This document shows, in pieces, positions 22,366-34,544 of a stretch of DNA of 64,000 bases. The stretch's first letter is position 1; every line of letters starts with the position of its first letter. The notes under the pieces are model-generated. The model was not told the origin of the DNA. It did not search any database and saw only the letters and a program-made list of their open reading frames with translations. The position numbers were made by a program, and so were the translations under genes. The DNA is from Euborellia annulipes (taxonomy: Eukaryota > Arthropoda > Insecta > Dermaptera > Anisolabididae), in assembly GCA_023213315.1 (NCBI GenBank), contig JAKCPI010002924.1, positions 79,754-143,753 of the forward strand, in the 5' to 3' direction.

Positions 22366-22524
22366 TTTATTATTTAGATAGCTCTCTCGTTTACTTTTAT
22401 TCTCTTTTTTTCTGCCTTCTCAACCAGATTGAATTCCGGAATTTGCTTTTGGGGAGCTGGAAGTTTTTTTTTTTTTTTTTAAATTTGCAATTGCAGTTAG
22501 TTTTCCCACAGAAAAAGAAAAATG

Positions 22525-22955
22525 TTTATTGGTAGACAAAGAAATAGAGAGGGTTGAAAAGTTCAAGTACTTAGATCACTGGATAACACCCTAAAAGAAA
22601 GAGAAGCAAGTGCGCAGATTGCACTTAATTTGGAGAAGAAGTGAACTAAACAGTGTTGGAAAGATGACCCGAACAACGTCTACGCAAGTCTAGTAGAATC
22701 TTCTCTAACGTTCGGGTGGATGGAAATGCCCTAAAGAATGGAAAAGAGTACACGCAAAGTGTTAAGGCTAAGGAGAGATACACCACATCAGAGTACATTT
22801 GGAAGTTGGCAACCCGAAGACTCCAGAATCTTTGAAAGAAAAATGAAATACGATGACCGCATCAGGGATGGGACATTGAATAAGAAAGAGAGAGAAACCT
22901 GGCCAAGAAAGAGATGTGGGATTTCCCGCCAAGTAGTAGATTATGTTAAATATAT
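22525..22955 (+). pseudogene. Degenerate LINE reverse-transcriptase fragment
   Basis: The plus strand contains IERVEKFKYLDHWITP followed by a stop, matching the VEKFKYLGS-type motif downstream of the LINE RT catalytic site. ALNLEKK and lysine-rich open pieces follow (22738-22935). Several stops and shifts show it is dead. Confidence 0.55.
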
Positions 22956-23188
22956 AATTTTTTTTCTCTTTTTCAACACCGACTTTAAATGAAATTTAAT
23001 ATGCGATTAATTACGATGCATATAATCTAGTCACAAGGTGAGATTCATTCTGGTTAATTTCGGAAAAAGGATGAAACCAGAATACCGTGTATTGTACATA
23101 GATTATATGCTAAGTAATTAATCGCATATTAAATTTCATTCTAAGGCTAAAGGTGTTGATGAAAAAGACAAAAAAAATATATATTTAT

Positions 23189-23453
23189 CAGGGGCGTATA
23201 TAAGGGGGGGGGGCGAGGGGGCCCGGGCCCCCCCCCGAAATTTCCCAAACACATAACTTATACATATATAGGGATATACAGACATCAGCGCAACAAATTT
23301 TTCCGCAGGATGGAAATCTTTGGTTCCGCAAAAGAAAAAATGTTCCGCAAAAAATTTCGTGTGAAAAAAATTTAGTTTCTTAAAAAAAAAATTTTCCGCA
23401 GAAAAATTTTAGAGTTCGGGTCCCCCCGAAAAAAATTTCTATATACGCCCCTG
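23189..23453. mobile_element. hAT MITE (CAGGGGCGTATATA family)
   Basis: Ends CAGGGGCGTATATA and TATATACGCCCCTG are perfect inverted repeats flanked by the exact duplication ATATTTAT (23181-23188, 23454-23461). Inside are poly-G/C tracts and TTCCGCA repeats. A degenerate relative lies at 46785-47094. Confidence 0.92.
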
Positions 23454-23924
23454 ATATTTATATTCTTTATAATTTAGACCTCTATATAATTAATTATCCA
23501 GGCTAGACCTTGCAAACCGATTAAAACAGAAACTGGTTAACTTTTTTTTTTTTGTTAAAATTTTTATAACCATAAAACCCGTCGTTTTTCCAAAAAAAAC
23601 GAGTCTTTTTGTTTTTTCAAGTGATAGTATTTATCCCTGCAAGTAAAATATTAAACTCCAAAGTTTATAGCTTAAAACGCGCCCGGGAGTAAACTGCGAA
23701 ATTGACTTTTACAAATTATAGGCAAAATTATCCACAGTTTAATTAAATATTATTTTTATACTCTATTAAAAAAAAGCCGACTACTCGGTTCTTACTTTAT
23801 AAAAAACCTAAAACCGGGTTTTGAAATTTTTGCAAGTACTAGTCCAGGAGAAAAGATTCCGAGCAAAAGGTTAGCTCTAAGACATGGTTTAGAAGTTTTG
23901 TCCCCTGATTCCAAAAAAATTGGT

Positions 23925-24318
23925 TTTCACGACATGGTCTGTGTGTATGTGTGTCTGTGTGTGTAAGTTCAATTTTAAGCATGATTAATAAGAATAATTG
24001 AGCTATGAGGCTGAAATTTTATATTTAAGTTAAACACCCCCCCCCCCCCCTGGAGCGTGAAAATAACCTTTTAATCAAATTCGGCCACTTTTTCAGTTTT
24101 TTTTTTCGATTCTCTCAAAATTCGCTCCAACGATTTTGATTAAAATTCAAAAATCAATTATTTTTTAAATGCTCTTTAAAATGTATATTCTTGTTTTGCC
24201 CTCAAAATTGTTTAAAGCACACTTTACGCTTGTACACAAAAAATCTTGCGTGACAAGCACAGAACACAAATTTCGATTACCGAAGGTAAGAGTGCTGTGC
24301 GTCGAGTCACACCAGATT
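23925..24318 (+). mobile_element. Hairpin unit copy
   Basis: GGTTTTCACGACATGGTCTG, a GT-rich tract, TTCGCTCCAACGATTTTG, and the hairpin at 24238-24318. Confidence 0.65.
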
Positions 24319-24789
24319 CTTTTGAGTGTGATGGTGGAGAGGGGGGCTCAATAATCAAATATGCCCGCCACCCTTTTATGCAAGAGCGGCCCTGGCAATA
24401 ATAAAAATGTCTCAATCAAGATCCGGAAAATTCTGGTTTTTCTGAAGACGTGTTTCCATTCGTTCGTTAATTCCAAAAACGTTTTATATCGGGCTAAGGG
24501 GTTTCATTTTGATTATGAGGTCATGAACGGAGCTAAACATTGTTTGACAAGATGATATAATATGTATTGATGTGTCAGGCAAGCAAGCAAGCAAATTTAA
24601 CGTAACAATCTTAATAATAATACCCGGATGTTTAAAAATTCCTTCTCATAATAAATATTATTATTTTTTATTTATATAAATTAAAATAGAAAAAAAAAGA
24701 TTTTTTTTTTTCAAATTATATAACTTTAGATGGATTTATTAGAGCGCATTATTTCGAAATGAAATTTAAGGTAGAGGATATAAAATTTT

Positions 24790-25440
24790 TTGGCAGAGAA
24801 GCAAGCAGAGCCAGCAAGTCCTTGACTGTTCTTTGTTTGTTAACAAAAGTTGCGTGCGCACAGCACCGTCAGCTGACAACAACAACAAACATCAGCTGTG
24901 CTGGCTGCCAGCCAGCTATCGATTGCTCTAGCTAGAGAGAGAAAAAGTTAAAAGGAGAAAATAATACAATGAAATTCATTCGTACATTGTCATTTACCGG
25001 AGAGTGAAGAGTTTAAGATTGTTGTTGTTGTTGTTGTTTGTTGTTTGTCTATGGATCCGGCCCGTGGGGTTCGATAGTTGTCCGCCAAACTGTACACAGA
25101 TCACCTTTCTCGCAAATGTTCTCAATGCCACACAGAAGAAACACACACAGAGACATAAACAATAAAGACAAGAGTACCTCTTCAATTTTTGGTTTTTGAA
25201 GGGGGACACAATTGGAATGTGTAGAATTTGTTGATGTAGTCGATGTTGATAGCAAGCAGCAACGCAACCAACTGAGAGTTTGAACGTTTGCTACGCAACC
25301 TCCGAGGGGGGGGGAAGAGAGAGAGAGAGGGGGGAGGGAGATAGTCACAACCAGAATGCACTAAACTCAAAGTGCCTCCCACCTCCCACCCCTCACCCCT
25401 CTTTCTTTATTAAAAAGCGAAAGGGAGCGAAGCGAACATC
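24790..25440. other. GC-richer, E-box-bearing patch without assigned gene
   Basis: Contains CAGCTG twice (around 24870-24900), repeated GGCTGCCAGCCAGC, a GTTGTT microsatellite near 25020-25045 and a GA-rich tract at 25310-25345. Base composition resembles a promoter or a noncoding first exon. Several overlapping short ORFs are low-complexity. It could hold the missing 5' exon of a minus-strand gene such as TBCEL; not shown. Confidence 0.3.
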
Positions 25441-26189
25441 TTTATGCATTTATATATCCATACCAATCACAAAATGTTATCTTCTCTATTAATTTACATA
25501 GAAAACTGAAGAAGATTAAAAGATTTTTCAAATTGGGGGTGGGGAGTTCATATTCCTCCCCTCTGAACAATCAAATTAGCTGCGCTTTTGGAATGAATTA
25601 TTGCACAAGATAGGCAACCCAAGAAGCGTAGAGGCATTTGGGTTGCCGCTTGAGAAGGGGTTCTTTTTCCCTCTTTGGTCTTTTGAGAGCGACTTTGAAT
25701 TCTTGCCTGACTCAAAACTTTCATAAATAAAATCGCTCTCTGAGCCTGGGTGCAATAAATTTTATTCCTTTAAGCTTAAAAATGTATATTGTAAGGGAAG
25801 GAGCTAAAGTCATTCGCTTGTTATTGCCATGATCGTGCCTGCTTTAGCCAATCAGAAAACTTGCCTTGGACTGAGGATGTCTGTCATTGTATAATTTTTC
25901 AGTTAGTTTTTAAAATAATTTATTTGTATTTCTTAATTTATTTATTTGGCTATTATTTTAATTTGACAAGTAACCACTTAAAGCATCACATTTGAAGATT
26001 ATCTTGCCCAGTTTCGAATTCAAGAAAATTTTAATTTATTTAATTAATATTTGATAAATAAAAAAAAAATTTTCATTTCAAATATATACAATTTTATAAT
26101 TGATGCAATTGTATAGCTGTGATTTAATATTAATGGAAGTTAGTTCCAAAATGAGAAAATGCAGCTATATATGTTTTTCTTTATATTAT

Positions 26190-26450
26190 TATTTTATTTG
26201 CACAGCTGACGTTTCGGTTTTATGAACTCTGAAGATTGTTCCAACATAGAACCGAAACGTCAGAAGTACACATAAAATAATCAAGAGTTCAATTGCTGTT
26301 GACTTTACAAGAAGAAAAAGAGAAAGTACAGGAGCAAAGAAAAAAGTCACAACTCTCCTGATTAGGCCCTAATTTATTTTATTTGTACTGCTGACGTTTC
26401 GGTTCTATGTTTGAACCATCTTCAGAGTTCATGGTCCTACCCTCTAATAA
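26190..26450. mobile_element. Inverted hammerhead-type element, family b, second copy
   Basis: Minus core 26393-26425 is intact: CTGAAGA, stem II GGTTC/GAACC, GAAACGTC. Plus core 26229-26261 has CTGAAGA and GAAACGTC with one stem II change. A partial arm with GACGTTTCGG lies at 26207-26218. Confidence 0.75.
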
Positions 26451-27573
26451 TAGAAATTTTCTTTAGATTTTCAGATTAAAAAAGAAAGTAATTCTCATTT
26501 TTAGTGATAAAAAATTTGAAAACTTAAAGTAAAAGAAAATCCCGCATTCCAAGTTCTTTGAGATTTGAGGGAATTCGGTCGCCACTCCATTGCTACTTGC
26601 CCTTTTCGTATGAAACAAAAACATTTTTTTTTATTTTTTGGGGATACCTAATCAATTTACGATTCGAATAAGAAAGAATAAATCCGCAAAAAACGAAATA
26701 AAAAATTATAGATTCTTTTTATTTAGCTCTAGAAACTTTGATTTTTTTTCCCCCAGAGTTAAAATCGATTGATAGGAAATGGGTCAACTTAAAGTGAACT
26801 CATCGCAATTTTGCTTCTCTTCTGAAAACATTCAATATTTCTAAATTAATTACAACCATTATATAACATGTATCATCAACATGAAGAAATTTGCATTCAC
26901 TTATTTTTTGCATTTTAATAAACTATTCTTTGAGTATTGTCCAAATACTCCTTTGCTTCTCCTAGAGCTTAGGTAACCCACAAAGCAGAGAGAGTTGCGC
27001 AGCTAGAATTGGCTTCTTTGGGGGTTTTTGGTTTTATTTTGGCCGACTTTCCTTTTAAGCAGTGAGGACCTTTAAGGTGAATATTTAAAATAAAAACGCA
27101 AAAATGAAAAGACAGCAAATAAAGACACTATTTTTTCCCTCTCCTGGAAGGGGGAGAAGAGTTGGTCCCCTCTGATTGCGCCATCATGTTAAACTACGCC
27201 CTTCTTCAAACATGTTTTTTTTTTTAATTGAAGTATTCAAAACAAACGAGGAAGAATAAGTAAACATTCCATAACCACTCCTTAAATTTAGCCTTGACCT
27301 TACTTATTAATTCTACATTTCAAGATATTCTCAAAATTCAATCGTTCTAGCTGTATTTGTTTAAGGGAGAGGGGGAGGTAGGAGTGGCCTCCAAATTTGA
27401 ATCTCAAATAACTTTGAACTTTTCAATGCAGTTTTTTTTATAATAAGGAATTTTCTTAATCTTATAGACTCTCACGAAACATTGACACTCGCCTGTTTTT
27501 ATAAAAAAATATACATGTGCACAAATTCGTGCCGCGACAACAATGACAACTTTGTGCCTAATTCCTACTAGGA

Positions 27574-27609
27574 CTGAGGATGGAGGAATACACTTTTGTC
27601 CGAAATGTC
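27574..27609 (+). ncRNA. Isolated hammerhead-like core
   Basis: CTGAGGA (27574-27580), stem II closed by GGA/TCC, then GAAATGTC (27602-27609). AGGA before and TCTT after can pair as stem I. Embedded in an AT-rich repeat; no inverted partner found. Confidence 0.45.
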
Positions 27610-28024
27610 TCTTTTTCGACATTTGGCATCCAAAGGCTCTCTTTATTTTCTGCACCTGTACTTGTTCTCTTCCATTTCAAAATTTAAATTTTTCAATATC
27701 CAAAAATGAAAAATTAATTAGTCTTTTTTTTCAAGAAAGTCTCTTAGAAGAGTGGTCTGCATCCTAAATCACTTATTCTTCTTTTTCTCTTAAGATATCT
27801 AAATGACTCAATTAATTAAATAATTTAGGAAATTAAAATAACGGAAAAAATTGACCAATGACAGGCGAAAGAAGCTGAAAGCTTGTTTCGGATTGGCTAA
27901 AGCTAAGCCCCCCTAAACATGTCAACAACTTTGATTCCTACTTATTAAGAGAGAAAAAACAAAAGAACCAATTGACAAAAAGTGCCTTGAATTTACTAGA
28001 TTAGATATAGGCCTACCGTGGAAA

Positions 28025-28290
28025 CAAGGGCGGATCCAGAGGTGTTTCTCGGGGGGGGGGGTAATCTTTTTTTTTTTTTTTTTGGGGGGGGAAGAAGGAA
28101 AAAGGGGGGGGGGGGGGGGGGGGGGGGTGGTCACAACTCGTCGCACAGCACACAATTTTATCTTAATTTCTGTAATTTAAAGGTGCATTCTGTACTTGTT
28201 TGCCAGAATATAAATACAAATCAAATCTGTGAGTATTAATTTTTAAAATTTTACATTAAAAATAAATTTTTTTTCGAAAAAAAGTGAGGA
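28025..28290. mobile_element. hAT MITE (CAAGGGCGGAT family), inverted copy
   Basis: Starts CAAGGGCGGATCCAGAGGTG and runs in the opposite sense to 56208. G runs, a T run, the hairpin half (CACAACTCGTCGCACAGC) and the AAATTTTACATTAAAAAT body are present. The far terminus is lost. Confidence 0.75.
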
Positions 28291-28742
28291 AAAGTGTGTG
28301 CGTTAAAAAAAAAACCCTGTTCTTGTTTGAGACACAGTCATGAAAAAGTTACAAAGATAAAGTAAAAATCAAATGACCTTATCCAATTCAATCTGGCATT
28401 TTTACTTTCCATCGACTTTCAATTATATCCGAGTGAGAATTCAATCAGAAAAATATTATGTAACTTTGAATAACGCTAATAATAATGGCAATAAAGTATT
28501 GAACTATTATATAGTCTACAAAACGCCAAAAAATAAACTTTTTTGCCAACTTGCAACGAACACTCAACTTTCTATCGAGGAATAATTTTTATTTAATTTG
28601 TCTCTTAGATGAACAAAAAATGCAACTAAATGACATCGCACAATTTGCTCTCAAAAGAAAATGTTTTTCTCTCAACTTTTAGCTTTTTTCTTGGACAAGG
28701 AGAATTTTATTACAAATTTGAGTTTAATAAAATGAAGATATT

Positions 28743-29435
28743 CACAAGGAAGGAAGCAGGTGCAGCCAAAATTAAAGCCTCCGATTTTGTTACAATTAAT
28801 GAGACGTTTCGAGAAAACTTTATTTCCTCATCATCAGTCAGGGGTTTTTCGAAATGTTGTGAAATATTCATTTGATTCTCTGCCATACTCTTGGCCCGAT
28901 CTCACATATTCAAAGGGGTTTTTATAAGGGAATTTTTGAGGGAAATATACATTTTGTTTTTAAAAAATTTTTAAAATTTTTATATGTCTATGTAAATTTG
29001 TCTTTATTGATTTGATGAAAAGCTTTCTTCTTTCAATATTTCGTTTTAATTTAAATAGCATTGACCAGATTTTAAGATTAAATTTTTAATTATAGAAATA
29101 TTTTAAGAAATGTTGAAAGAAATATATTTATAATCGAGACGCTTTTACAATTTTTAACATTCTCACTGAACAAGTCAATGAATAACACACCCATAAAGAA
29201 AATACATAATAAATGTATTGTGCCCTTTTAACAACTCCGGGACAAATACAATTTGTAAGTGTTATCTTATATTGTTAAAAAAATTTTTCTATCTATTATA
29301 TATTAATGTGTTATATTATGTATTTCTTGTGTAGGAAAGACTGATGATGAGGAAATAAAGTTTTCTCGAAACGTCTCATTAATTGTAACAAAATTGGAGG
29401 CTTTAATTTTGGCTGCACCTGCTTCCTTCCTTGTG
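28743..29435. mobile_element. Inverted hammerhead-type element, family f, both cores intact
   Basis: Arms 28743-28840 and 29338-29435 are inverted copies. Minus core 28803-28837 and plus core 29341-29375 both read CTGATGA, stem II GAGGAAA/TTTTCTC, GAAACGTC. TCA after the cleavage-site C can pair with TGA before the core on the minus copy. About 500 bp of AT-rich interior. ORF at 28630 crosses the arm and is not a gene. Confidence 0.85.
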
Positions 29436-30329
29436 CATAAATCAACAGCCACGTACTTCATTGGTTAAAGAAGATATTATCAATGGTGAGATTGAAATGA
29501 AAAACTTTCTTGCGGTATTTCAACCATCAATCAAATTTTCTCATCTATTTATTTTGATTTTACGAGAGCTCGTAAATTAAATAAAAGTCTTACATAATCT
29601 TATCATAATATTAAACAGAAGAGGAGAGGAGAGTCTCTCTTTAAGTCGGGATAAAATGCAATATATAAAAGCAGGTCACTACGGGTCCTGCGGTGGCTTA
29701 AAATAGGGATAGCAATCCAGTGAGATATTCTAAAATGATGTAATGTCTGTAAAAACGACGCATTTAAGCAAGAGTGAGATGGACAGGGTTGGCCTTTTGC
29801 CAGGCCCCCATTTCATTTGAATTGTACCATTGTGCTTGCGTTTGTGTTTATTTATTTATTGTAAATAAATAATCGATTATTTTGATCATTGCCAAGGCTT
29901 CGCCTTGCCTGGATGACCCAGACAGACTCTCTGAGAAATTCAGGCTAAAACTTGAAAGTTATAAACGCCTCGCATCTCTGATAGAATAGAATAAATATTT
30001 ATAAAAAATTACCACAACAACAAGTAATATTTTGAAGGACAAATTCAAAGTAGCTGACAAAAGATGAAATTTAAATTAAATTCTCCTTTTTTTTGGCTGT
30101 AGATGCCTGTAAAATTTTAAATTATAATACAGATAGCATTATCTTGAGCAACGATCTTGGTGGCTGTTGCGCTTCACTCTTGCCAGCCCCCCCCCCCCCC
30201 GCCTTCGAAATACCTTTTATAATATCATAGGCGTAGCCACAAGGGGGCGGGGGCGGTTCAACCATAGAAAATATTTCTGAGTCCTCTGAATATTCATTTG
30301 CTATGAAATACAGTTTCCTACAATTAATA

Positions 30330-30423
30330 GAAATCTGGTGTGTCTGGCGCACAGCACTCAACTTTCTCTTACCCTCCGGTAAGAAAAATTTGTGCGCACC
30401 GTGCCGGTCCCCCCAGATTTTTG
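30330..30423. repeat. Hairpin repeat
   Basis: GAAATCTGGTGTGTCTGGCG pairs with CGGTCCCCCCAGATTT, with loop TCTCTTACCCTCCGG. Diverged on its right arm. Lies inside a GC-rich patch (30190-30520) with hAT-like ends that I could not pair. Confidence 0.6.
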
Positions 30424-31629
30424 TGTCTAGTAACATAAGGTTTGCTCTGACATGGCGTGCCATGGAAATATTCTGATGTATTAAGGGTGCCGGGAACCGG
30501 AAAAGTTTGGCAACCCCTGGCCTTATTTCAAGGGTTCTGATTTCAATATACACGTATAAATAAAAATGAACAAATTTTTTGTTTCAATTTGCTTACTTCA
30601 TGAAATTTGACAAAAATATCTTAAATACTTAAATTTAATTCATTAAAAAAATGCAAAAAAAAGTTATTTGAGATAATTACAAAGGCAGGATTAGAAGGAT
30701 TATCTTAATTTTACTAAAAGCCTTCAACGAATATAAGATAAACATTGATCTTTGACAATCATAAACAATTTTTCCAGAATAAATTATAATGAAGAATTTG
30801 CGTATATAAATTCTTTTAAATTTTGCGCATTTTCTCTTTAGCTGATGAAATAAACAGAACAATGTCATGGCCCCAAAAAAGAAGAGCTCGCTAATATTAA
30901 AAAAACAATCGAATCATTTCTGGAACTTCTTTAAATACGTAATAATAATGAGAAAATTCATTTTGTTTCGGGCTGAGCGGACGGAGCCCCTGCAAGAACG
31001 CAACCCTCAACTCGACATTCAGACCAGAAAGGAGGACAGACAATAAACGAGAGATAATATTTTTCTAAATTATTATAATTTCAATTTTAATTTTAATACG
31101 CAAACTAATTTATTTACTTTTACTTATTAAACGAAGAGAGTGAGTGGAGAGAGAGAGAGAGAGAGCTAATGGCAGATTCAGGGTCAATGCTGACCGATCT
31201 GGTGAAATCCTTGCAGCCCTCAAGGCTGAGCGATTTGATCTTTAAGCGCTATTAAAATAAAAGCGGTGAAACTTACTTTATTTTTTTCTTGTTTTTAGGA
31301 TTGTTTCATATTCTAAAAAGAGTCCGAAAATTGGAGAATTGTTGCTTGATTCGAGGGAGGAAAAATATTTGATGCGTGTCTAGCATGAAGTTTCTATAGA
31401 AATAATAAAATAATGACGTGCGACATTGTGACGTTGAATCATATGCGCAGGGGGGGGGGGATATTAAAAAAACTATTGAAATAATGTCGATGAGAGAACG
31501 ATGAGGACTAGTCTAAGGGGAGGCTAAAAAAAGTCCCACCCCTGGCAATTTTATTTGTTTCTAGGATCCATTCGCTATTCTTTAGAGAAAGTATTCATCA
31601 AAGACAATGTGGGGAAGGCCGTAATACAG

Positions 31630-32095
31630 ATAGGAAATAAAATAAAAAGAGAAATGTTTTCGACCCCGATTTATTTTATTTTCTCTTGTCGATGTTTCGG
31701 TGACTAAACGTCACCCATCTTCAGGACCGATCTTGTTGGTAGCTGCACTCGATGTTATTCGCAGAAACGCAGGATAATTTATAAACGTTGTAGTCAGCAT
31801 TGTTTTTGATGATATTTGGATTTACTTCTACCTGATTATTGCTCACTACAACGTTTATACATTATCCTGCGTTTCTGCCAGTACCAACAAGTCCTGAAGA
31901 TGGATGATTTAGTCACCGAAAAGTCGAAAAGGGAAAATAAAATAATTCTGGCTACGCTAATGTTTATATATTATCCTGCGTTTCTGTCAGTACCATCGAG
32001 TGCAGCTACCAACAAGATCGGTCCTGAAGATGGGTGAAGTTTAGTCACCGAAAAGTCGAAAAGGGAAAATAAAATAATTCTGGCCTCTTTATTTC
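31630..32095. mobile_element. Inverted hammerhead-type element, family g, with a duplicated arm
   Basis: Minus core 31691-31724 (CTGAAGA, stem II GGTGAC/GTCACC, GAAACATC). Two direct plus cores, 31894-31925 and 32024-32057 (CTGAAGA, TCACC, GAAAAGTC). Stem I GTC/GAC is retained. AACGTTTATACATTATCCTG-type spacers repeat between them. Confidence 0.75.
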
Positions 32096-32449
32096 ATCTT
32101 CTAGAAAGAGTTAATTTCTTGTGTGATAGGCCTATTATGATTTCACTCACATCCAAAGGCAAATTTGAATGAATTCAAGAAAGAGCCTGAGAAGAAATTC
32201 TCCCTTTCCTCTTCCTACGCAAATATTTCACATTTTGTAGAATTCTGTTAATCATAGAATTTACTAAGAAGGATCAAAGACCACTTCTCTTCTCGTGAAT
32301 CGATTTTTTTTGTTCCCTACCAATTAAACAAACAAAATTTCTATTGTGATTATAAAAGGGTAGTAGATTCATTTATTTTTTTTGTCGTTTCGGCATCTTA
32401 GGCCATATAGACTTTGACGATACTCATTATTCAAATTTGATCTTTATAG

Positions 32450-32535
32450 GGATTCAGGCACATTTATTTAAATCTTTTGGTATACTAATGATTTAAATAA
32501 ATAATGATCGGATAGCCTGGGATCCGAATTGGGTA
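32450..32535 (-). mobile_element. SINE body fragment (same family)
   Basis: GGGATTCAGGCACATTTATTTAAA-like start and GCCTGGGATCCGAATTG end resemble the reverse SINE body. Heavily decayed; lies just upstream of the promoter-like patch at 32651. Confidence 0.4.
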
Positions 32536-32650
32536 TAAGATTATCAATATTGACATTTGTAGAATTTGATTAAATTTAGTTTTTATTGTTTTTACATTAT
32601 TTCGTCACACCAGATTTTTTTAAAATTAATGCCTTGGATTATTATTATTT

Positions 32651-32734
32651 GACCAATAGTAGAGCAGCATTGATGTCACGTGACACTATTGTTTCGTTTG
32701 TTCGACACTAGTTGCCGGCGTCGCCACCCTCAGT
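32651..32734 (+). promoter_or_regulatory. Promoter-like patch with CCAAT and E-box
   Basis: A CCAAT pentamer at 32653-32657 and a palindromic TCACGTGA E-box at 32676-32683 lie 50-80 bases before the exon-1 ATG. A GC-rich, CpG-containing leader (TTGCCGGCGTCGCCACC) follows. No TATA box. Spacing fits a TATA-less housekeeping promoter starting near 32690-32715. Motif-based inference only. Confidence 0.4.
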
Positions 32735-32889
32735 ATGAGCTCCACGGTCAGTGAAGAAGCTTCCAAAAAAAATCCTCTCCGCTCTCGCCTGATTAACAAG
32801 CACCCAAGGATGCAATCCACGATGTCTTTTCTCCACGATTATTTCCATTTTAAAAACGCCGGCCTTCAACCTCATCTTCACTTTCCTAG
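32735..32889 (+). CDS. First coding exon of an unrecognised gene
   Basis: ATG in a GC-rich patch, 51 codons plus two bases, ending at a donor CCTAG|GTATTT. The peptide begins MSSTVSEEASKKNPLRSR and ends near LQPHLHFP. It is basic, lacks a signal peptide and has no membrane segment. Codon and base use differ from the AT-rich surroundings, and a promoter-like patch lies directly upstream. I could not find the next exon with confidence, nor recognise the family. The following ~1.5 kb holds only weak open stretches, such as a hydrophobic one at 33103-33366. Confidence 0.55.
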
Positions 32890-34110
32890 GTATTTATTTT
32901 CCTTTTTAATCCTTCTCATTTTTATTACATAATCCTAAAAATAATGAAAAATTAAATATAGATTGAAAATTATTTTATTTTGAATATGCTTTTTCATTTT
33001 ATAAGTATTCTCATCTGTATCCAAAATAAAAAAAAATAATATCAAATTAAAAAGATAATTTAACATGAGTGTGAGTAAATAGATAATTGTTTTTCATCAA
33101 AATTGATTGAGATGATTCTAGAAGCCTCTGCATATGGGAGTGTGGGGATAAGAGTCAATGAATATAACTATGGCGTTTTCGTTCTCTTTCTCGGTGCAAA
33201 AGTAGCGCTCTACTTTATCTCTTTCTCGGCCATTCATGTGTTGTTGGTCGATTGTCGTTCGATTTGTTCATCTTCCGAGATTTATATTTGTTTTCTATTA
33301 TTAGATTTATTTTTATTCGTTTTTACAAGTCTAGTTAATTTTAATATTTTAAACAATATTAGGTGAGATTTTTTAATTTATTATTATTATTATTTTATTT
33401 TTAATGCCTATTTACATCTAAAAAAATTTCTCCTAAATATGAATTCAAATAGGATTGAATTATATAAATAAAAAACCTATATTTATGATCCCATAATTAT
33501 ATTATAAAATCTGGTGTGATTGACCGCACGACACACAATTTTCTCTTACTTTTGCTAATCGAAACGCTATCGTTATAGAAAAACAAACAAAATAAGCTAT
33601 AGCGCCTTCACTGTTTAGTAGTCAAATATGATCTCAAAAAAAATATATTCTAAATTTATGAGAGATCCTTTTAAAAAATAATCTTCCTAACCTATATTTC
33701 CTTTGAATATATTACAAAAAATTTCGAAGACTATTTTTCTTATAAAAAAAAGCTTGTATTTACAAGTTAGTATTTTTCAAATTGAAACAATTTCGAAAGT
33801 TGGCATATTTAATTTCCCGAGTCTAACCAAATTTGTCATCTCTAAATAGAACCAGTTCGCCTCTTTATGTTTTTTCTAATTACAATTATAATTACAGCTT
33901 GGCTTTTGTAATCCAGAGCTCACCAATTTTTAATTTTTTATTCTATTATACCTGGTACTTCAACATCAACACTATTTCGTTTCAAGGGGGGATCAAAAGG
34001 GTTTTTCGGGGGGGGGGGGGTTGGGGGGTGTGGCTGCAAACAACAAATTTTTTTTAATTTCTTTTTATAAAAGGGCATCTTTTTTTTTTGTAAAAATAAA
34101 AAAAAAAATT

Positions 34111-34120
34111 TTAAATAATT

Positions 34121-34167
<47 letters not shown>

Positions 34168-34200
34168 TGGGGGGGGGGGGTTCCCCCCCCCCTTTTTTCG
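34111..34200. repeat. Long A tract with G and C runs
   Basis: About 40 consecutive A near 34125-34163, then G(12) and C(9). The lysine-rich and phenylalanine-rich frames here are artefacts. Confidence 0.8.
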
Positions 34201-34544
34201 TTTTGACTTTTTAATTTCAATGATTTCAATGATAATTCATGATTAATTTCATTTGGACAATTTTTCTCACAAGAGAACAGAACAAAATTCTTTGCAAGCA
34301 TTGATATATTCGATATAAATTTTTATTGTTGCTATATGGTCTAACAAAGTCTTCATTTAAAAAGTAAAAGGTTTTTTAGTGTCTTCAGCTCTCTAAATTG
34401 CTGTGCGCCCTATAAACCTGCAGCTTTTATGTTTCTTTCGATGTCATCCGTTTCTTAGCTTCTTCTCTCGGTTATAATAAACTTCAATGTTTATTTCTTG
34501 CACGTTTTATTTATTATTCTTTCTCTTACCTATGTATTAAGTAT

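Noticed and set aside
33103..33366. Hydrophobic ORF of 87 codons after the 32.7-kb exon
   Set aside because: Composition drifts to AT-rich noise, no acceptor in phase with the exon, and no conserved pattern.
34021..34301. Poly-lysine and poly-phenylalanine ORFs
   Set aside because: Produced by a ~40-base A tract and flanking homopolymers.
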